Source: Methanobrevibacter thaueri (GTDB lineage: Archaea > Methanobacteriota > Methanobacteria > Methanobacteriales > Methanobacteriaceae). Taken from it: 64,000 nt of DNA. The stretch is from contig NZ_MZGS01000028.1 in NCBI RefSeq assembly GCF_003111625.1, forward strand, positions 62,001 through 126,000, given 5' to 3'. Positions within the stretch are counted from its first letter, which is position 1. Every line of letters starts with the position of its first letter. Shown here one piece after another: positions 41,033 to 49,143 of the stretch. A program made the translations under genes and the position numbers. The notes under the pieces were generated by a model that had not been told where the DNA came from, made no database searches, and worked only from the letters and a program-made list of their open reading frames with translations.

Positions 41033-42076
41033 CTATTTCTTATCCTTATACCAAACCGTAACCTTATACGGAACATATCCAGTTACAGGCTTTATGGAAA
41101 TGCAGCCATACTTTACCTTCCTGGAGGTCTTGGTGATGACCTTGCCGGTGTTTTTGTTCTTGAAGTAGAACTTGGCCTTCACTAGCTTGGTGTGCTTTGC
41201 ATTAGTCAATCCCCCGCCGTTTGCCTGCGCATAGACTCCCGGATTGTATTGCCTGTATTCGGTCTCATAGACTGTATCTATGTAGTCGCCGTTTTTAAGC
41301 TTTTTGGACTTGATGGCGGTTTTTGAAACCACGATTGCCACATTGACCCTGTGGGTTCCCTTCTTAAGCACCACTACCGGAATCTTTCTTTTCTCCTTTG
41401 ATACGGGATTGTATGCGATTATCCTGTTCTTTCCGACCTTGAAGTTGCTCTTGATTTTCACATATCCATTGCTGTCGGTCTTGAGCTTGTACCAATGGCC
41501 GTTCTTCCAGATTTTAACGGCGTGCCCATTCAGCGCCTTTCCTTTTGTGTCCAAAAAGCGGATCTTGAATTTCTTCTTGGATGTGGAGAACTTGACAAGC
41601 TCCTTTGCAGGTATTGTGGACTTGATTGTGACGGTATTGTCGGCGCTCCAGTAGCCTCTTCCGTCCCCTGACTCGATGTAGGTTTCAGCATCATACTTTC
41701 CGACCTTATAGTTCAATGGAAAGTAAACCTCCCCATTGCTGTTGGTTGCCTTTTCCTTATAGCTTCCCCAGTCAAGCCTGAATGACACGTAAACCCCCTC
41801 CATCGGAAGGTAGTCGTCATCATAGACCTTGACCTTGAATTTAGTGTCCTCATCACCGTAATACTTGACGACGTTATGGGTGACGACCGTGTCGTCAACG
41901 TACTCCTCGCCGTCCTCGTCATAGAAATAAGTCTTTTCAAGAGTGTCCTCGTCACTGCTTGCGGACAGCGCATCATCGCTTTCGGCTGAAAACAGTGTCT
42001 GATTGTCCATTGCTGAGACCGCTGAGATGGAAACCAGAGCAATGAACATTAAAATAACGGCATGTCTCATCTTCAT
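41033..42076 (-). CDS. Secreted adhesin-like protein with Ig-like domains and conserved C-terminal domain
   Basis: 347 aa from ATG 42076 (GGTGAT 4 nt upstream; the frame is open 35 codons further). Signal peptide RHAVILMFIALVSISAVSA. Two Ig-like units carry the typical 'D/N-x-N-G-x-x-x' strands (ATNSNGEVYFPL and TDSNGYVKIKSN). The last ~110 residues form a domain shared with the proteins at 42588 and 48645 (KHTKLVKAKFYFKNKNTGKV, ending GYVPYKVTVWYK). Such proteins decorate the pseudomurein wall of gut methanobrevibacteria. Ligand unknown. Confidence 0.78.
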   Translation of the reverse strand: MKMRHAVILMFIALVSISAVSAMDNQTLFSAESDDALSASSDEDTLEKTYFYDEDGEEYVDDTVVTHNVVKYYGDEDTKFKVKVYDDDYLPMEGVYVSFRLDWGSYKEKATNSNGEVYFPLNYKVGKYDAETYIESGDGRGYWSADNTVTIKSTIPAKELVKFSTSKKKFKIRFLDTKGKALNGHAVKIWKNGHWYKLKTDSNGYVKIKSNFKVGKNRIIAYNPVSKEKRKIPVVVLKKGTHRVNVAIVVSKTAIKSKKLKNGDYIDTVYETEYRQYNPGVYAQANGGGLTNAKHTKLVKAKFYFKNKNTGKVITKTSRKVKYGCISIKPVTGYVPYKVTVWYKDKK

Positions 42077-42195
42077 GTCTATCACCACTATTATAATATT
42101 GTGTCTAAAATGATATAAATAAGTAACACCAATATATGATATGACATCCATTTTTTGCAAAAAGTGGAAAAAAAGTTTCACACAGGAGGGAAAAA

Positions 42196-42558
42196 ATGAA
42201 TAGGAAACTCTTGATTATGGCCATCCTGACAATCTTTGTGGTGGGCATGATCTGCGCATATGCCTGCGAGCCGGTTGACGCAAAACCGATTGCAAAAATC
42301 AAAAAAGGCAAAAAGTACTACACAGTAAAATTCAAGTACAAAGGCCACAATTACAAAGCCAAGCTCAAGAAAAACAAGAAGGCCACAAAAATGTATGGGG
42401 ACAAGGTCTACGACAGCACCAAAAAGAAAGGAGGGCACAAGTTCCGTTTATATCATACAACCTACTCAAGCGGATACGACAAGGTGGGATGGAATTTCTG
42501 CAAGCAGAGAAACAGCGCCGGGGAAGGGCATCTGTATTATAAAATCAAATGGGTTTAG
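42196..42558 (+). CDS. Small secreted Lys-rich protein
   Basis: 120 aa, plus strand in a mostly minus-strand region, with GGAGG upstream. Signal sequence LLIMAILTIFVVGMICAYA. The mature chain is very basic (KIKKGKKYYTVKFKYKGHNY and KLKKNKKATKMYGDK) and ends with an aromatic part (GEGHLYYKIKWV). Two Cys in the mature half could pair. Similar in design to the 40319 protein. Function unknown. Confidence 0.7.
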   Translation: MNRKLLIMAILTIFVVGMICAYACEPVDAKPIAKIKKGKKYYTVKFKYKGHNYKAKLKKNKKATKMYGDKVYDSTKKKGGHKFRLYHTTYSSGYDKVGWNFCKQRNSAGEGHLYYKIKWV

Positions 42559-42587
42559 ACAACATTATTGATCAAACCCATAATTTT

Positions 42588-43013
42588 CTATTTTTCATAC
42601 CATATGGTGGCGTTGCATGCCTCATAGCCGTCGATCAACGGAAATCCTTCGATATACCCGTCGGTTGCATTCTGCACCTTGGACATCACCTTGCCGTCAG
42701 CTGACCTGTAGAAGACTTCCGCCTTGACCAGTTTCGTATTGTGGGGCTCAATGTCCTTTGACCCGTTTCCGACATACCAGTGGTCAATGTGGACTCCCTG
42801 GGAGTACTGCATGCCTGTCCTGTACTCGTTGAAGCAAATCACCGCATCCCCTCCGGAGAGGTTTGTGCACTTGTTCTTGAAAGGCTCGCCGTCTGTGACG
42901 TTCACCACATCGACTGTCACGTTGTCGACCTGTGTGAAGAAAACGTTTGCTGAAACCGCTGTCACGGACACAAGGGACAATATTATCATTATCATTAGGA
43001 ATTTTCTCTTCAT
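42588..43013 (-). CDS. Secreted protein of the shared C-terminal-domain family
   Basis: 141 aa. Signal peptide KFLMIMIILSLVSVTAVSA. The mature domain has HIDHWYVGNGSKDIEPHNTK, then KAEVFYRSADGKV and the end GYEACNATIWYE. This matches the C-terminal domain of the protein at 41033 and the protein at 48645 (VTAWYIGNG, EPHHTKFIKAKFFFKNKKGK, GYTPYKATVWF). A short adhesin or wall-associated protein made of this domain alone. The long 11-nt array begins 47 nt upstream of its start. Confidence 0.72.
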   Translation of the reverse strand: MKRKFLMIMIILSLVSVTAVSANVFFTQVDNVTVDVVNVTDGEPFKNKCTNLSGGDAVICFNEYRTGMQYSQGVHIDHWYVGNGSKDIEPHNTKLVKAEVFYRSADGKVMSKVQNATDGYIEGFPLIDGYEACNATIWYEK

Positions 43014-43059
43014 GATTTAAATAATGGCGTGATGCTAATTAAAGTTGTCGGAGATTGTT

Positions 43060-43631
43060 CCAAAACTGTTCCAGACTTCACCCGGTAATGTCCCAAGACT
43101 ATCCCAAAGCCCCTCCAACATTAACCAATAACTATCCAAACGCCATACCGGATCCATTCCGGGATTATTCAAAATCCATTCCCATGTTATACCAGACCCA
43201 TTCCAACATTATCCCAAAAAAATTCCAACAATCTCCCAACACCATTCCAGAATTATACAAAACCAATCCCCACATTATCCCAAACCTGTCCCAACACCAT
43301 TCCAGAATTATACAAAACCAATCCCCACGTTATACCGGACCTGTACCAGATCCATTCCGACATTATCCAGAATCAATCCAAACACTCTCCCAACATCCCT
43401 CCGAATGCATCCCAACAATCCCCCAATGCCATTCCAACATCCTCCAAAATCAGTTCAAACACTCTCCCAACATCATTGCGAAAGCATACAAACTGTCTTC
43501 CAACTCCATTCCGAACTTATTCAAGGGATCTTCCGACACCATTCCGAATTCCCTCCAAATGAATCCCAACATTCTGGCGAACCTCAGCCGACTTTATCCC
43601 AAATCTCTCCCAACACCATTCCAATGTGCAT
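43060..43631. repeat. 11-nt phased repeat array 2 (52 units)
   Basis: Fifty-two consecutive 11-nt units from CCAaaactgtt (43060) to CCAatgtgcat (43621-43631). C is at position 1 in 50 of 52 units by my reading; positions 2-3 are CA, CG, AA or CC; positions 9-11 are mostly ATT, ATC or TTC. 51 steps of 11 nt fit exactly with no indel. Units 17-19 recur exactly as units 22-24 (43236 and 43291), a copy made five units away that keeps phase. Long plus-strand frames here are a by-product of the stop-free unit. Confidence 0.88.
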
Positions 43632-43809
43632 GGAGCTAAGTTACTGCATGGATTATCATGCCATGGTAGAAAATAATTGAAATGTCATCCGTCAGATTGC
43701 CTTTGAAATAAAAAAAGCAGTGAATTATTGAAGCGGACTAAAAGCATCTTAGGGGTTTAAAAAAATAAGAAAATGTGTAGATGCATTGCGCACCTACTTG
43801 ATTTTGATT

Positions 43810-45729
43810 TTAGATTATACCAAGTTTCTTGGCAGTCTTCTCATCAACCTTACCGGTCACTTTCAGTCCCTTGGCTTTTTGGAACTGCTTGACGGCCCTG
43901 ACAGTGCAGTCATGGTAGATTCCGTCAACCATTAGGTAGTGGCCCTTGTATGACAGATAGTATCCGTTCTTTTTCAGTGCCCTTTGAATCTTTTTGACTG
44001 TTGCCTTGTCCTTGCTTCCTTTGGAAACTGTCTTGAAGGCTGCCTTGACCTTAATATTCACTTTCTTGGTTGCCTTATTGTAGTATGCATCACCCTTGAA
44101 TGTGACTGTTGCCTTGTAGGTTCCCTTCTTGGTCAACTTGGCAATCTTGAAGGTCGCCTTGCCCTTGCTGTTGGTTGTGGCCTCGTATGTCTTACCGTTG
44201 ACTTTCAATGTAACTTGGGCTTTTTTGATTGATTTACCTGTCTCATCCTTCAATGTTACAGTGAATTTCTTGGTTTTAACAGTAGTTTTGAAGGTTTTTG
44301 CCTTGGCGGTTATTTTTGATGCCAGCTTGTTGACTGTGACCTTGACCTCTTTTGATGATGCAGTATAGTTGTCATTTCCTGCAAATGCAATCTTTGCCAC
44401 ATACTTATCCGGAGCAAGGCCCTTGGTTGACACCTTAACCTGTCCTTTTGCATCGGTTGTGTATTTTTTAACACCTTTCAAGTCAACGCTTATGCTAGCT
44501 CCTGCCACAGGCTTGCCGTTTGCGTCCTTTAAGGTTATGACAAGGTTTTTGTTGTCATTGTATGATGAGGTTACGTCATCGGCTGCAATCTCTGTTTTCA
44601 TCTGTGTGATTGGAATTTCAATTTCAAATGAATAATCATCCATCGCCAGACCGACTGTTCCAACTCCAAGAGCGGTTCCTGTGAACTGGACTTTTTGGCC
44701 GAGGGTGACGTTTTCATAATCACTGAGTTTCCCGTTGGAGGCAAAGAGTGTCATGAGAAACTCAGGCAACAGGGAATTGTCATAGTCTAAGACTTTACCG
44801 GAAGATGCGTTATATAAGTACAGCTTGAATGTGACATCTGAAGTGCCTGAAAATGGAATTTCATCAGGTTCAGCTGTTGCATTTAAAAACAGCCAGGCGT
44901 TCATGTTATCCTGTGGCGCTTCATCATAATAATAAGCATTGTTTCCAAACCAGTTGTTGTTTAAGTCGAGATTGAATGTAAAGTCGAAAGAAGCACCTGA
45001 AAAGATGAAAATGTTGTTATTGATTTTAGACGAATCAGCCTGAGATCCTCCAATCTCATTTCCTATGAACAGGCATCTTGAAATTGACATGCAATTGGCG
45101 GCACCCAAATATATGGCACTTCCACCCTGTTGGGCATAGTTGCCTATGAAAGTGCAGTTAGTCACATTGTTCCATCCTCCCTGATATTCAATGGCTCCTC
45201 CTTTAGGGGCTGAATTGTCAATGAATGTGCAGTTGTCAATAACACAGTCAATTGTCTTAACGCGAACAGCACCCCCTCCATAAAAGAAGCTTTGATATCC
45301 ATTTTTGAAAACTATGTTTTTAAGTGTCACCACACCATTCTCAACATCGAATATTCTTGCCTTGCCGTCGGCATCGATAGTGTGACCTTTACCGTCGATT
45401 GTTATGCTGCGTTCAATCTTGATTCCGTTGGTGTATCCAGAACCTTCATATGTATAATTGTTTTCCAATGTTATTGTTGAACCGTAGCCCGCATTGATTT
45501 TGCTTTCCAAAGCTGCAAATGTTCCATCATCAGTTTCACCGATTGTTTGGGCCTCATCAGCGAAAATGACTTCACTGTTCTCATCATCTTGTGACATTTC
45601 CATTTGCGAATTGTCCAAACTGACCGCCATCGTGTCATTCACATCACCTGCAAAGGCACAGGTCATGGTGAACAGGACGCAAAGGAGCAATATTAATGTT
45701 GAAAAGCTCTTTTTAAACTTCATTTCCAT
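43810..45729 (-). CDS. Adhesin-like protein: beta-helix, Ig-like repeats, PG-binding-type domain
   Basis: 639 aa. GGAGGG precedes ATG 45729. Signal peptide (FSTLILLLCVLFTMTCAFA), then a right-handed beta-helix region (residues ~85-260: ERSITIDGKGHTID, VTLKNIVFKNGY, NVTNCTFIGNYAQQ), then Ig-like repeats (LKDANGKPVAGASISV; LKDETGKSIKKAQVTL), and a C-terminal PG_binding_1-type domain (DKATVKKIQRALKKNGYYLS, KQFQKAKGLKVTGKVDEKTA). The last would hold it on the pseudomurein wall. Typical of gut methanogen adhesin-like proteins. The 52-unit array lies 179 nt past its stop. Confidence 0.88.
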   Translation of the reverse strand: MEMKFKKSFSTLILLLCVLFTMTCAFAGDVNDTMAVSLDNSQMEMSQDDENSEVIFADEAQTIGETDDGTFAALESKINAGYGSTITLENNYTYEGSGYTNGIKIERSITIDGKGHTIDADGKARIFDVENGVVTLKNIVFKNGYQSFFYGGGAVRVKTIDCVIDNCTFIDNSAPKGGAIEYQGGWNNVTNCTFIGNYAQQGGSAIYLGAANCMSISRCLFIGNEIGGSQADSSKINNNIFIFSGASFDFTFNLDLNNNWFGNNAYYYDEAPQDNMNAWLFLNATAEPDEIPFSGTSDVTFKLYLYNASSGKVLDYDNSLLPEFLMTLFASNGKLSDYENVTLGQKVQFTGTALGVGTVGLAMDDYSFEIEIPITQMKTEIAADDVTSSYNDNKNLVITLKDANGKPVAGASISVDLKGVKKYTTDAKGQVKVSTKGLAPDKYVAKIAFAGNDNYTASSKEVKVTVNKLASKITAKAKTFKTTVKTKKFTVTLKDETGKSIKKAQVTLKVNGKTYEATTNSKGKATFKIAKLTKKGTYKATVTFKGDAYYNKATKKVNIKVKAAFKTVSKGSKDKATVKKIQRALKKNGYYLSYKGHYLMVDGIYHDCTVRAVKQFQKAKGLKVTGKVDEKTAKKLGII

Positions 45730-46221
45730 AATCCCTCCCTATTTGGAATTATGATTGAATGTTTATCACGAGAGATATATATATTTAGTGTAAAAAATAA
45801 ATGCCATCAGGCGATTTGATTAAAAAAATTATACAAAGACAAACTGATTAGATATAAGAAAACAAACCATGGTGATGATGTTTATCTAAACATTCATGAA
45901 AAATCAAAAATTGAAGAGGAAAAAAAAGATAAACTTGAGCAATTATATAACTGGAAATAAGCATATAAACTGATATTTGTATTCCTATCAGTTTTGCTTG
46001 TGAAAAATGAATCATAAAGTTATTAATAATCTCAATTCCCAATGAATCTGCATTATATTTCAGTGAAAAGATCTAATTTAGGAGAATGTTCTTTTCATCT
46101 TATATCCATTAATCATAAACTTCAAAACAAAATTTAACAAGAAGAAATCAATATTTATTTAAGGCATTAGAAAGTATTAAATAAGAATTAGATTATAATT
46201 ATTAATTAGATTTTATGGTAT
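45730..46221. other. Gap with a small gene remnant
   Basis: 492 bp. At about 45815-45960 a plus-strand frame without a start reads KKTNHGDDVYLNIHEKSK then EEEKKDKLEQLYNWK and a stop, a likely 3' remnant. A TATAAACTGATATTT 15-mer lies at 45964-45978. The right end provides the promoter of the next gene. No intact gene seen. Confidence 0.45.
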
Positions 46222-46554
46222 GTGATTTTCGTGCGAGATTATAATATCGATGAAGCTCGAGAAATTTTAAAATCACAAGACCCCGATAACTTAAAAATCA
46301 TTCCTCATGTGGAAGAACGCTGGTTAGAAAGAGATTTTAAAATTAATTACACTGTAGATTGTCTAATTAATAAGATACCATTATCGATTTCTAAAACCTA
46401 TTATAATCGTTTTAAGCTAATATATCCACATGAAACAAAGCCGACAATGGATTTGTATGTGATTATTGAAATTAGTGATGATGAAAATGTAAGTGTCATC
46501 ACTGTTTATCCCGAAGAAAAGAAGAGGAGAGAACATGAAAGGAAACGCAGATAA
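46222..46554 (+). CDS. DUF4258-like protein, possible toxin of a TA pair
   Basis: 110 aa from GTG 46222; a second GTG at 46231 preceded by GTGAT is also possible. The core IPHVEERWLERDFKINYTVD, followed by beta strands (YYNRFKLIYPHE, DLYVIIEISDD, VSVITVYPEE), resembles DUF4258 proteins of the RelE-like barrel group. The C-terminal tail is very basic (KKRREHERKRR). It overlaps a DUF2283 gene by 20 nt, and that combination is common in prokaryotic toxin-antitoxin-like pairs. A second DUF4258-like gene is at 52300. Confidence 0.65.
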   Translation: MIFVRDYNIDEAREILKSQDPDNLKIIPHVEERWLERDFKINYTVDCLINKIPLSISKTYYNRFKLIYPHETKPTMDLYVIIEISDDENVSVITVYPEEKKRREHERKRR

Positions 46555-46918
46555 TTCTTTTGAAGTGGATTACAGATATGATTATGCATATGATGTTTTG
46601 GCAATTAAAGTTACCAGACCATTTAAATATGATAAGACTGTTGAAATGGATGAAGGGGTTTTGTTGGATTTTGATGAAGATAATGTTCCAGTGTCTTTAG
46701 AGATTCTTGATGCTTCCAAAAGACTAAATGTTCCAAAATATAGTTTGAAGAATTTAATTGATTTTAAAATGAGTGTTTCAGTGGATGATAAATCCATATG
46801 TGTATGTGCTAACTTTAAGGTTATGTTACACAATAGCGAACAGACTCCTGTTTTAGAATCATTTACCAGCAACTATTCAAATATACCTTCTATGGAAACT
46901 GAATTTGCAACTGCTTAA
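46535..46918 (+). CDS. DUF2283 family protein, partner of the DUF4258-like gene
   Basis: 127 aa from ATG 46535, with GAGGAGAG just upstream. The DUF2283 core is clear: DYAYDVLAIKVTRPFKY, then VLLDFDEDNVPVSLEILDAS (pattern D-Y-D-x-x-x-D-x-L-Y-I, D-x-x-G/N-x-x-x-G/x-I-E-I-L-x-A). A C-terminal tail of ~50 residues is added. DUF2283 proteins often accompany DUF4258-like proteins as the possible antitoxin. It overlaps the upstream gene, so the two are translated together. Confidence 0.8.
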   Translation: MKGNADNSFEVDYRYDYAYDVLAIKVTRPFKYDKTVEMDEGVLLDFDEDNVPVSLEILDASKRLNVPKYSLKNLIDFKMSVSVDDKSICVCANFKVMLHNSEQTPVLESFTSNYSNIPSMETEFATA

Positions 46919-47123
46919 ATTCAGTAAATTTTTCTTTTTTTAATGAAATTGTTTGAATTATTTAACAGATAGTTTTTTATAATTATTTATGTCTCAACTT
47001 TTTTCTGCAATTAAGAAAACCTATTTACAAGTTAAACCGTATAATAATAAAAAATTAGCTATAAACTGATATTTATATACTTATTGGTTTGGCAGTGCCA
47101 AATGAATAATAGAATTCATAATC

Positions 47124-47256
47124 TGGTTGATGATTAAGATATTTTTTGGTTGATGATTAATTTTTTTAAATTCCTTAAATTACTTATTTTATGATTTAAA
47201 GCATTTTAATGGAAAATAAAAAAATAGTGTTGGTTGATGATTGAGGTTGATGATTA
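47124..47256. repeat. 133-bp direct repeat, left of Fic gene
   Basis: Nearly identical to 48333-48464. It has four copies of GGTTGATGATTAA/GA: 47125, 47148, 47232 and 47245, the last two abutting head to tail. Between them is an AT-rich stretch with TACTTATTTTATGATTTAAA. Confidence 0.85.
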
Positions 47257-47274
47257 ATGTTTTAATCAAAAAAA

Positions 47275-48294
47275 TTATCTTAAATTATATTCAGTATTTC
47301 TACCTTTTCCTGTGCTTTTAATTAATTCTTTATTTTTTAATTTTCTAATAATTTTATAACTGGCTTGAGGGGAAATGTTTAACATCTCTTGAATATCCTT
47401 ATTTTGAATATGCTTTTTTTCTTCAAGAAGAGTCAATACAGAAATTTCATTTGGGGTTAATTCAATAGTATTGTCATATTTTGATGTGATTTGATCTAAC
47501 TTCAATACTTCAGATTTAACTTTATCAATTGAATATAGCACACCTTGACAGAAATATTCCAACCAATTTGTTAAATCATGGTTTTTATCTGCACTTTTTA
47601 GCGCATCAACATAAGCTTGCCTATCTTGATTGTAATATTCGTCCAAGGTGAAGTAGTTATCAATATTAAACTTATGGATTGACAATATTAATGTTGCCAT
47701 AAGTCGGCTGGTACGTCCGTTTCCATCAATAAATGGATGTATACGTACTAATTCATAATGAAGAATTCCTGCGATAATGACCGGATACATTTCATCTGTT
47801 GAATTGTTTAACCAATCCAATAGCTCATCTATCAAACCAGGTACTTTATAAGCATCCGGAGGAATATAATTTATTTTTTTAGTGTGTAAATTACCAATGA
47901 ATACACGAGTGTCCCTGAATTTACCTTCATATTCTTGATTTTTTAATAAGTCTTTAGTGAGATCTTTATGAACAGATAAAATTGTGTTTTTAGTAATGAT
48001 TTTATCTGAATATTTATTTAAATTGTTCAATACATTGAAATAATTCAATACCTCTTGTTCTGCTTTTGTTGTTGGTTTTTGATTGTTATTGATTAATGTT
48101 TTTACTTCTTCCAAGTTTAAAGGATTTCCTTCTATTGATGTTGAATAATGTGAAGACTTAATTAGAGCATCCTGTTTCAATTTAGTGTCATATAATGGGA
48201 TAATTTTTGCATTGCTAATAATTTCTTTAGCTGAAGCGATTTGTGCAATATACTTTACAATTTTATCGGTATACTTAAACTGAGGATCAAACAT
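47275..48294 (-). CDS. Fic-family protein with Fic_N and C-terminal winged helix
   Basis: 339 aa. Fic_N region with HYSTSIEGNPLNLEEVKTLI, which carries an S/T-x-x-x-E-G/N inhibitory-type motif, then the active site RIHPFIDGNGRTSRLMATLI (HPFxxGNGR, complete). Fic proteins transfer AMP or another nucleotide to a target protein. The C-terminal ~70 residues are a winged helix (NEISVLTLLEEKKHIQNKDI, QASYKIIRKLKNKELI). The combination suggests an autoregulated Fic. It is bracketed by 133-bp direct repeats full of 13-nt iterons. Confidence 0.9.
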   Translation of the reverse strand: MFDPQFKYTDKIVKYIAQIASAKEIISNAKIIPLYDTKLKQDALIKSSHYSTSIEGNPLNLEEVKTLINNNQKPTTKAEQEVLNYFNVLNNLNKYSDKIITKNTILSVHKDLTKDLLKNQEYEGKFRDTRVFIGNLHTKKINYIPPDAYKVPGLIDELLDWLNNSTDEMYPVIIAGILHYELVRIHPFIDGNGRTSRLMATLILSIHKFNIDNYFTLDEYYNQDRQAYVDALKSADKNHDLTNWLEYFCQGVLYSIDKVKSEVLKLDQITSKYDNTIELTPNEISVLTLLEEKKHIQNKDIQEMLNISPQASYKIIRKLKNKELIKSTGKGRNTEYNLR

Positions 48295-48332
48295 GTTATC
48301 AACTTATTTTTCTTAATTATTATAATTATATA

Positions 48333-48464
48333 TGGTTGATGATTAAGTATTTTTTGGTTGATGATTAATTTTTTTAAATTCTTTAAAATACTTATTTTAT
48401 GATTTAAAGAGTTTTAATAAAAAATAAAAAAATGGTTTTGGTTGATGATTGAGGTTGATGATTA
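48333..48464. repeat. 132-bp direct repeat, right (promoter side) of Fic gene
   Basis: Matches 47124-47256 with a few changes. Iterons GGTTGATGATTA at 48334, 48356, 48440 and 48453. It ends 39 nt upstream of the Fic start, so it covers the promoter and may be the operator for the Fic winged helix. A TATAAACTGATATTT 15-mer follows at 48478. Confidence 0.85.
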
Positions 48465-48644
48465 TGACTCAAAGTCATATAAACTGATATTTACTTACCC
48501 ATGTTTCTGAATGTTTTGATGGTAAAATATTCATCAAAAATACTGTTAAAAAAAAGAAAACCCATTTTCATCTTTCTATAAATGTTCACTTTCTTTTTTT
48601 AAAAATAAATAAAAAATAGCTTGAGGAATTAATGATTTCCCCAA

Positions 48645-49094
48645 TTAATAAGATTTAAACCAAACTGTAGCCTTATAAGGAGTATATCCATTTATCAGGC
48701 TAGTGCTGATGTGAGCACCGCTTCCCTTAACTGTTTTTGTTTTGACCTTACCCTTTTTGTTCTTAAAGAAGAATTTGGCTTTTATGAATTTGGTGTGATG
48801 AGGCTCTAAATCCCCATTCAATCCGTTTCCGATATACCATGCTGTCACTCCGGTTCCCCTGTCGAACTGCATGTTGTCGTTATATGCGACGTAACCTGCT
48901 ATTCCGTCACCGTTATTGAGCTTGACAGCTTTCGGAGCCCATAAAACTCCCGGCTTGAAGTTATAGATTTTCACATTGACCTTCTTAGTTGTGCTTTTGG
49001 CCGCACTGTCCGCTTCGGCGCTGACCGCAACTATGAAAAACAATGCCGCTATAAAAATCAAAAGGATAAGAATCTTCTTCCTATTGAAAATCAT
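48645..49094 (-). CDS. Secreted protein of the shared C-terminal-domain family
   Basis: 149 aa. Signal peptide ILILLIFIAALFFIVAVSA. The mature domain contains GTGVTAWYIGNG, LEPHHTKFIKAKFFFKNKKG and the end GYTPYKATVWFK, the same pattern as in 42588 and the end of 41033. Lys-rich linker (KKVNVKIYNFKPG). Probably a single-domain wall or matrix protein. Partner and function unknown. Confidence 0.75.
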   Translation of the reverse strand: MIFNRKKILILLIFIAALFFIVAVSAEADSAAKSTTKKVNVKIYNFKPGVLWAPKAVKLNNGDGIAGYVAYNDNMQFDRGTGVTAWYIGNGLNGDLEPHHTKFIKAKFFFKNKKGKVKTKTVKGSGAHISTSLINGYTPYKATVWFKSY

Positions 49095-49143
49095 GATTAA
49101 TAGTATTTAAAAACAAGTATAAAAAAATAATGATAATAGCCGG

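Noticed and set aside
41713-42042. Arg/Ser-rich minus-strand frame within the adhesin gene
   Set aside because: An alternative frame of the secreted protein; low-complexity composition and no start site.
43060-43631. CRISPR array
   Set aside because: Units are 11 nt, contiguous and degenerate, with no constant repeat and no spacers. No cas gene is in the window.
43055-43639. Long plus-strand open frame (194 codons) through the 11-nt array
   Set aside because: No ribosome site or ATG start. All plus-strand frames in the array are stop-poor because the 11-mer has no stop in any frame. The 11-residue period of the translation follows from 3 x 11 nt and does not need a protein.
45848-46042. Minus-strand 64-codon frame in the gap after the adhesin
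   Set aside because: No ribosome site; it lies opposite the more protein-like plus-strand remnant and carries a repeat 15-mer.
47124-48464. CRISPR or IS element at the Fic locus
   Set aside because: Only two long direct repeats with short iterons and one gene between; no transposase and no inverted ends.
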